This document shows, one piece after another, positions 5,886-10,941 of a DNA stretch of 10,941 nt (its first letter is position 1; each line of letters starts with the position of its first letter). A program made the translations under genes and the position numbers. Where the stretch lies: contig DAHWFG010000521.1 of the NCBI GenBank assembly GCA_027325115.1, positions 1 through 10,941 of the forward strand, in the 5' to 3' direction. A model generated the notes under the pieces. It had not been told where the DNA came from and did not search any database. It saw only the letters and a list, made by a program, of their open reading frames with translations. The stretch is from JAKBCQ01 sp021807585 (GTDB taxonomy: Bacteria; Planctomycetota; Planctomycetia; Isosphaerales; Isosphaeraceae).

Positions 5886-5901
5886 CGTCGTCGTACGGAA
5901 A

Positions 5902-7989
5902 TCAACGCGCCCCGGATTTCGATTTTTTGGCTCGTTCGACCTGTTCTTTGGCCGCCGAGACGATGCGATCGGGGGTGAAACCGAACTTTTTCTGCAATTC
6001 CTTGATCGGCGCCGACGATCCGAACGTGTGCATCCCGATCATCGCTCCCTGAAGCCCGACGTAGCGCTCCCAGCCGAACGTGGAAGCCTGCTCGACCGAG
6101 ACCCGCGCGACGACGTCGGGAGGGATCACGCTGTCTTTATACGCTTGATCTTGATGCTCGAAAAGCTCCCAGGAAGGCATGCTGACGACCCGCGCCTTGA
6201 TCCCCTCGGCCTTGAGCGTTTCATAAGCGTCGACGCAAAGCGAAACCTCGCTCCCCGACGAAAGGAGCAGAACGTCGGGCTTGCCTCCCGCCGCATCGGC
6301 CAGAATATAAGCCCCTTTGGCGAGACCTGACGCAGAAGCATATTTTGATCGGTCAAGCGTCGGCACGTCTTGTCTTGTTAAAATGATCGCGGCGGGTTCA
6401 TGGCGCAAGTTCATGACGACGCGCCACGCCTCGGACACCTCGTTGGCGTCGGCGGGGCGGAGCGCGACGAATCCCGGAATCGCGCGGATCGAAGGCAACT
6501 GCTCGACGGGCTGGTGCGTCGGGCCGTCCTCTCCCACGCCGATTGAATCGTGCGTGAACACATAAATCACCGGGATCTCCATCAGCGCCGCGAGCCGGAT
6601 TGCGGGACGCGAGAAATCGCTGAAAATCAAGAATCCCGATCCGTAGGGGCGCACTTTGGTCGTCGCCATGCCGTTGATGATCGCCCCCATCGCGAGTTCG
6701 CGGATGCCGAAATGAAAGTTCCTGCCGCCGTAATTTCCGGCTTCGAAGTCGCCCGCGCCGGGCGCCGAGATCACCGCCTTCGTCGACGGCGATAGGTCGG
6801 CCGATCCGCCGATCAGCCACGGTACGTTGGGGGCGACGGCGTTCAGGACCTTGCTCGAGGAGATCCGTGTGGCCATCCCCTTGGCGTCCGTCGGAAAGAC
6901 CGGGAGATCCTTATCCCAACCCTTGGGAAGCTCGCGATGCTGCATCAGCCGCAGTTCCTCGGCCTCCTCGGGATAAGCCGCCTTGTACTTCTCGATGAGA
7001 ACGAACCATTCGTCGCGGAGCGCCTTGCCGCGTGCGCCGATCCCCGCCTGGAATCGCTCGTAAACGCCCTCGGGAACGTGGAATTTCTCGGGCGAGAGAC
7101 CGAACTTCGCCTTGAACTCCGCGACCACCTTCTCTCCCAACGCCTCTCCATGCGCCGAGGGAGAATCCTGTTTCGCAGACCCGAAGCCGATGTGGCTGTC
7201 GACGATGATCAACGTCGGTCGACCTGCTTCGTTCTTGAAAACTTCATATGCGCGCGTAAGCATAGCAAGATCATTGGCGTCCCCCACCCGGGTGACGTTC
7301 CAGCCGTGGCCGATGAACCTCGTTGCGACGTCGTCGCTGAACGTGAGCGAAGTCGAGCCTTCGATCGTGATCCGATTGTTATCATAAATCCAACATAAAT
7401 TGGAAAGCCTAAGGTGACCCGCGATGCTCGCGGCCTCGCTCGAAACCCCCTCCATCATGTCGCCGTCGCTGCACATCGCGTAGACGTTGAAATTGATGAT
7501 GTCGAACCCGGGTCGGTTGAACCGCGCGGCCATCCATTTGCTTCCGATCGCCATCCCCACGCTGTTGGCGATTCCCTGACCCAACGGCCCCGTCGTCGTT
7601 TCAATGCCGCTCGTCCAACGGTATTCGGGATGCCCGGGGCAATGGCTATCGAGCTGACGAAACCGCTTGATCTCTTCGAGCGGCACCGCGGGCTCGCCGA
7701 GCGTCTCATAATTCTTGCTGACGGCTTTCACTCCTGTTAAATGTAGAAGTGAATAAAGCAACATCGATGCATGCCCCATCGACAGGACGAACCGATCGCG
7801 ATTGGGCCAGATCGGGTCCGCGGGATCGAAGCGAAGGAAGCGTTGCCAGAGAGGGTAAGCGACGGGCGCCATCGCCATCGGTGTTCCCGGGTGACCCGAG
7901 TTGGCCGCCTGCACCGCGTCCATCGACAACGTGCGGATCGTGTTGATGCAGCGAAGTTCCAGTTCGGCGTCGGTGGGGGTGTTCGACAT
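5902..7989 (-). CDS. tkt: Transketolase
   Basis: This full-length 695-aa thiamine-diphosphate enzyme transfers two-carbon ketol units in the pentose phosphate pathway in the cytosol. The start is set at ATG 7989 (MSNTPTDAEL), where AGGAG lies nine bases upstream. The frame stays open 94 codons further, but that part is Arg-rich, unlike the family, and runs into the divergent control region. Landmarks are SGHPG (32-36, H33), MGHASMLLYS (71-80, H73), GHPEYRW with H120, GPLGQG (134-139), the ThDP/Mg2+ motif SDGDMMEG (174-181) through IYDNN (201-205), H266 in SHIGFGSAKQ, GGSADLSPS (394-402), catalytic E431 in FGIRELAMGA, and H492 in GPTHQPVEQ. The first residue of the usual GDGD is Ser here, a conservative change. 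All three domains (PP, Pyr, C-terminal) are complete. Short AT-rich codon patches occur, for example in LCWIYDNN and YSLLHLTGV. It is divergent from the copper ATPase gene and monocistronic as far as seen. Confidence 0.95.
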   Translation of the reverse strand: MSNTPTDAELELRCINTIRTLSMDAVQAANSGHPGTPMAMAPVAYPLWQRFLRFDPADPIWPNRDRFVLSMGHASMLLYSLLHLTGVKAVSKNYETLGEPAVPLEEIKRFRQLDSHCPGHPEYRWTSGIETTTGPLGQGIANSVGMAIGSKWMAARFNRPGFDIINFNVYAMCSDGDMMEGVSSEAASIAGHLRLSNLCWIYDNNRITIEGSTSLTFSDDVATRFIGHGWNVTRVGDANDLAMLTRAYEVFKNEAGRPTLIIVDSHIGFGSAKQDSPSAHGEALGEKVVAEFKAKFGLSPEKFHVPEGVYERFQAGIGARGKALRDEWFVLIEKYKAAYPEEAEELRLMQHRELPKGWDKDLPVFPTDAKGMATRISSSKVLNAVAPNVPWLIGGSADLSPSTKAVISAPGAGDFEAGNYGGRNFHFGIRELAMGAIINGMATTKVRPYGSGFLIFSDFSRPAIRLAALMEIPVIYVFTHDSIGVGEDGPTHQPVEQLPSIRAIPGFVALRPADANEVSEAWRVVMNLRHEPAAIILTRQDVPTLDRSKYASASGLAKGAYILADAAGGKPDVLLLSSGSEVSLCVDAYETLKAEGIKARVVSMPSWELFEHQDQAYKDSVIPPDVVARVSVEQASTFGWERYVGLQGAMIGMHTFGSSAPIKELQKKFGFTPDRIVSAAKEQVERAKKSKSGAR

Positions 7990-8067
7990 CGTCTCATGCT
8001 CCTCGGCGAATAAATGACTCTCGGTTTCGATCCTTGTCGACTCGGCGTAGGATAACGCATGACTCCC

Positions 8068-8083
8068 GCGTCTGACCAGACGC
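8068..8083. promoter_or_regulatory. Inverted repeat, candidate operator between tkt and copA
   Basis: GCGTCTGACCAGACGC is an inverted repeat with 7-bp arms and a 2-base centre. It lies 79 bases upstream of the tkt start and 107 upstream of the copA start. On the - strand it overlaps the -35 zone of a weak -10-like TATCCT (8049-8054), so a repressor bound here could control tkt. A second palindrome, CCGCCGGCGG (8083-8092), abuts it. The regulator is unknown. Confidence 0.4.
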
Positions 8084-8189
8084 CGCCGGCGGTCGCGAAA
8101 CGATGAAACCGCGCCTCGATTCAAAAACCGCCGGGGCGCGTCGGCAATCGCTTGCGGAAGCCTGAGGAACATCGTTGAAAGGATCCGTG

Positions 8190-10640
8190 ATGACGACCGA
8201 ATCGAAGCCCGCATTAGTCGTCGATCCCGTCTGTGGAATGAAAGTCGACCCCGAGAATTCCGCGGGCGCATTCACATGGAATGGAACGACATATCATTTT
8301 TGCTGCAAATCATGCCTGAATCGCTTTCAGGCGAACCCCGCTTCGTTCCTCACTCCCAAATCCGCGGCGATCGTCACCCTGCCCGGCATGCCCGGATCGC
8401 ACGGCGGAACTCACCCGAGCCGAAGCGACTCCACGAATCCAGAACATCGCGATCACACACTTCATCAGGAAATGAAGCTTAAAACGCCCGTTGCGGGCTC
8501 TCAACCCGCGGCCGCGACGAAACCCGTCGCGGGGTTGAAGTACACGTGCCCGATGGACCCCCAAATCGTTCGCGACACGCCCGGAGCTTGTCCGATCTGC
8601 GGCATGGCGCTCGAGCCGATAACGATCACAGCCTCGTCCGAGCCCAATCCCGAGCTGATCGACATGACCCGGCGGTTTTGGGCGTCGCTCGCCCTCACGG
8701 CGCCGCTCGTGATTCTGGCGATGACGTCGATGCTCAAGCATTCGGGAATTCCTCCCCGATTCGTCGGCCCGATCGAGCTTTTGCTCGCGACCCCCGTCGT
8801 CGCATGGGGAGGAAAACCGTTTTTTGAACGCGGCCTTGCGTCTCTCAAAACCAGATATTTCAACATGTTCACGCTAATCAGTTTGGGGACGGGATCGGCG
8901 TATGTTTACAGCGTGATCGCGACGTTATTTCCCGGATTCGTTCCTTCGTCGTTTCGCGATCACGGGTCGATTCCGGTCTATTTCGAGGCGTCGGCGATGA
9001 TCGTCACGCTCGTCTTGCTGGGACAGGTTCTGGAGTTACGTGCGCGCGACCGAACCCGCGACGCGGTACGGGCGCTTTTGGCGCTCGCCCCCAAGACGGC
9101 GCGTCGGCTCGGCGATGACGGGAGTGAGGAGGACATCCCGCTCGAGAATGTTCATCCCGGCGATCGCTTGCGGGTTCGACCGGGAGAGAAAGTTCCAGTC
9201 GACGGCGCGGTGATCGAAGGATCTAGTTCGGTCGATGAATCGATGACGACCGGAGAGCCGATCCCCGTCGAAAAAACGTCGGGCGATCGCGTGATCGGCG
9301 GGACGGTCAACGGTTCGGGGGGATTCGTGATGCGCGCCGAGCGGGTCGGGTCGGAAACATTGCTGGCGCGGATCGTCGCAATCGTCGGCGAGGCTCAGCG
9401 GAGCAGGGCGCCGATTCAGGGGCTCGCCGACCGCGTTTCGGGCTATTTCACCCCGGCGGTCGTGCTGGTGTCGATCGTCACGTTCGCAATCTGGGCGACG
9501 ATCGGACCCGAACCGCGCCTGGCGCACGCGCTGGTCAACGCCGTCGCGGTGCTGATCATCGCGTGCCCGTGCGCCCTCGGACTGGCGACGCCGATGTCGA
9601 TCATGACGGGAGTGGGACGGGGGGCGCACGCGGGAATCCTCGTGCGCGACGCCGAGGCGCTCGAAATCCTCGAACGCGTCGATACGCTCGTCGTCGATAA
9701 AACGGGGACGCTCACCGAGGGGAAACCCAAAGTTGATCGAATAATCACATTATCAACATTCTCAGAGAAAGATCTAATCACATTTGCCGCGAGTTTGGAG
9801 CGGGGGAGCGAGCATCCGCTCGCGGGGTCGATCGTCGCCGCGGCGACGGACCGCGGGGCTGCTCTCGTTGAGGCCGAATCGTTTCGATCGGTTCCGGGAA
9901 AGGGGATTGCGGGAACGGTGTCGGGGCGAGAAGTCGCGATCGGCGGCGCCGATTGGCTCAAGGAATTGTCGATCGATCCCGCCGAACTTGATGCGCGCGG
10001 CGAGACGCTCCGCGACGAGGGGGGAACGGTCGTTCTCGTCGCGATCGACCGCGCCGCCGCGGGTCTCATCCGCGTTTTCGACCCGATCAAAGAATCGGCG
10101 TTTGAAGCGATCAAGCGTTTGCATGAAGAGAAAATAAAGATTGTTATGCTAACAGGCGATCATATTAAAACGGCGCGGTCGGTCGCGGCGCGGCTGGGGA
10201 TCGACGATTTTCGCGCAGGGGTTTCTCCCGAGGAGAAGGGATCGACGATCGCCGAGTTGAGGCGAGCGGGAGCGACCGTGGCGATGGCGGGCGACGGAGT
10301 CAACGACGCTCCCGCTCTCGCGCTCGCCGACGTCGGGATCGCGATGGGGACGGGCGCCGACGTCGCGCTCGAAGCCGCCGGAATCGCGCTCGTCAAAGGA
10401 GACCTGCGCGGAGTCGTCCGCGCGCGAAAGTTAAGCCGTGCGACGATGCGCAACATCCGGTCGAATCTCGCGTTCGCCTTCCTGTACAACACGATCGGCG
10501 TGCCCATCGCCGCGGGGGTGTTGTACCCGTTTTTCGGGATTTTATTGAGCCCGATGCTCGCAAGCGCCGCGATGACGATGAGCTCGGTCTCGGTCGTCTT
10601 GAACGCGCTCCGATTGCGCAAGGTCGATCTCGATCGATGA
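8190..10640 (+). CDS. copA: Cu(I)-exporting P1B-type ATPase with N-terminal YHS domain
   Basis: This 816-aa inner-membrane pump expels Cu(I) from the cytosol using ATP. The start is ATG 8190 with AAGGA six bases upstream; a TTG at 8175 in frame lies over that ribosome binding site. Domains: a YHS metal-binding domain (VDPVCGM at 11-17, YHFCCKSC at 35-42), a His-rich linker (about 67-95), a heavy-metal-binding segment YTCPMDPQIVRDTPGACPIC (118-137), then the pump core. Catalytic marks are TGEP (354-357), the CPC metal site 459-461 in TM6, phosphorylation D503 in DKTGT, the SEHPLA loop with H542, MLTGD (653-657) and GDGVND (701-706). YN (766-767) and MTMSS (795-799) in the last two helices are the Cu(I)-type P1B-1 signature. 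Eight membrane helices fit the hydrophobic stretches. There is no ferredoxin-like GMTCxxC domain. No copper regulator or chaperone gene is adjacent, and transketolase runs divergently. Confidence 0.95.
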   Translation: MTTESKPALVVDPVCGMKVDPENSAGAFTWNGTTYHFCCKSCLNRFQANPASFLTPKSAAIVTLPGMPGSHGGTHPSRSDSTNPEHRDHTLHQEMKLKTPVAGSQPAAATKPVAGLKYTCPMDPQIVRDTPGACPICGMALEPITITASSEPNPELIDMTRRFWASLALTAPLVILAMTSMLKHSGIPPRFVGPIELLLATPVVAWGGKPFFERGLASLKTRYFNMFTLISLGTGSAYVYSVIATLFPGFVPSSFRDHGSIPVYFEASAMIVTLVLLGQVLELRARDRTRDAVRALLALAPKTARRLGDDGSEEDIPLENVHPGDRLRVRPGEKVPVDGAVIEGSSSVDESMTTGEPIPVEKTSGDRVIGGTVNGSGGFVMRAERVGSETLLARIVAIVGEAQRSRAPIQGLADRVSGYFTPAVVLVSIVTFAIWATIGPEPRLAHALVNAVAVLIIACPCALGLATPMSIMTGVGRGAHAGILVRDAEALEILERVDTLVVDKTGTLTEGKPKVDRIITLSTFSEKDLITFAASLERGSEHPLAGSIVAAATDRGAALVEAESFRSVPGKGIAGTVSGREVAIGGADWLKELSIDPAELDARGETLRDEGGTVVLVAIDRAAAGLIRVFDPIKESAFEAIKRLHEEKIKIVMLTGDHIKTARSVAARLGIDDFRAGVSPEEKGSTIAELRRAGATVAMAGDGVNDAPALALADVGIAMGTGADVALEAAGIALVKGDLRGVVRARKLSRATMRNIRSNLAFAFLYNTIGVPIAAGVLYPFFGILLSPMLASAAMTMSSVSVVLNALRLRKVDLDR

Positions 10641-10702
10641 GAAACGCATGCACGCTTAATGATATTCCTAGAAAAGATTGTTCGGTTCGAGGCTTCGATT
10701 TC

Positions 10703-10731
10703 GCGGCGGAATCGGCCGCCGCTTCTTAACT
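10703..10731 (+). terminator. Hairpin terminator candidate after copA
   Basis: GCGGCGG (10703-10709) and CCGCCGC (10716-10722) form a perfect 7-bp GC stem around the loop AATCGG. It is followed by the T-rich TTCTTAACT and begins 62 bases after the copA stop. This is the best intrinsic terminator shape in the window, although the T-tract is interrupted. Confidence 0.6.
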
Positions 10732-10783
10732 TATCACATGACACGACGATCTTAAGCAATCTCGAATTGACCGATCGGCGAAT

Positions 10784-10852
10784 CGAGGTTAAGTTCACCT
10801 CGCCTTTCGACCCGTCACGTCGAGTGCGTCCGACGACGATCGTCGCCGGACG
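10784..10852 (+). promoter_or_regulatory. Leader region with two inverted repeats upstream of the last gene
   Basis: CGAGGT (10784-10789) pairs with ACCTCG (10797-10802) around a 7-base loop. Further on, 10827-10852 is a 26-base inverted repeat with no loop in which 12 of 13 pairs match; its core is CGACGATCGTCG and its outer arms are CGTCCG and CGGACG. A TTGACC at 10767-10772 resembles a -35 box but has no good -10 partner. The elements may be an operator or leader structure for the gene starting at 10934. Confidence 0.35.
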
Positions 10853-10933
10853 ACCGCCGATCCGCAACTTGAAACGCTCCCCGCGGCGACCGCCGGGCCG
10901 ATCGTGGAGGATTTTCCTCAAGGAGCGAATCAC

Positions 10934-10941
10934 ATGAGTAA
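10934..10941 (+). CDS. Start of next gene (truncated by window edge)
   Basis: ATG AGT AA.. begins eight bases after an excellent AAGGAG ribosome binding site at 10920-10925. Only Met-Ser and part of a third codon are visible, so nothing can be said about the product. The same frame is open upstream back to a TAA near 10790 but has no well-placed start codon there, which favours this ATG. Confidence 0.5.

Noticed and set aside
7990..8271. 94-codon N-terminal extension of transketolase
   Set aside because: It is Arg-rich and unlike transketolase N-termini, and the ATG at 7989 has its own AGGAG. The extension covers the divergent promoter region.
10160..10933. Open - strand frame of 257 codons at the end of the window
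   Set aside because: It is antisense to the 3' part of copA for most of its length and has no family features.
10792..10933. Extension of the last gene upstream in the same frame
   Set aside because: The frame is open for about 48 codons, but it has no ATG and its only GTG lacks a ribosome binding site. AAGGAG clearly favours the ATG at 10934.
10659..10937. 92-codon + strand frame after copA
   Set aside because: It runs through the hairpin terminator and the inverted repeats, is Arg/Pro-rich and has no ribosome binding site.
1..10941. CRISPR array, rRNA, riboswitch, complete insertion sequence
   Set aside because: No short regularly spaced repeats, no rRNA-like stretches, no recognisable riboswitch core and no matched terminal inverted repeats were found by reading.

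Overview
The window looks like chromosomal DNA of a GC-rich bacterium in which the hexamer CGATCG recurs constantly. Clustered Uma2 (DUF820) genes, long intergenic stretches and protein sequences of planctomycete flavour suggest a planctomycete, possibly Isosphaeraceae-like. This placement is inference: there is no rRNA or other marker in the window to confirm it.

Layout. Bases 1-220 hold the last 72 codons of a UbiD-family decarboxylase on the + strand. From 355 to about 3295, on the - strand, lies a tandem array of three Uma2-family genes (234-235 aa) with start codons exactly 1051 bp apart. Each gene has its own conserved promoter-like element and Shine-Dalgarno sequence, and the spacers between genes are also duplicated. 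The copies are mosaic: different pairs resemble each other in different patches, as gene conversion would leave. From 3394 to 4372 is a small gene graveyard. It holds an IS5-like transposase relic whose third catalytic acidic residue is replaced, and a DUF3368 PIN-domain (VapC-like) toxin gene broken by two frameshifts with no antitoxin beside it.

From 4620 the region is ordinary again: a 77-aa two-helix membrane protein (+), a cbiX-type sirohydrochlorin chelatase (+) whose start lies where a leaderless transcript would begin, a convergent full-length transketolase (-), and divergently from it a YHS-domain copper-exporting P1B-type ATPase (+). The ATPase gene is followed by a good hairpin terminator candidate. 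The last eight bases start another gene behind an AAGGAG ribosome binding site.

How the genes relate. No single pathway spans the window. Transketolase (pentose phosphate), the chelatase (siroheme/cobalamin branch) and the Cu(I) exporter are independent housekeeping or homeostasis functions. The Uma2 array plus the decayed transposase and toxin form the accessory part. I found no clear undescribed system. The most unusual signals are the mosaic Uma2 array with its portable promoters, the AT-rich codon islands inside the two large GC-rich genes, and several inverted repeats in the control regions.
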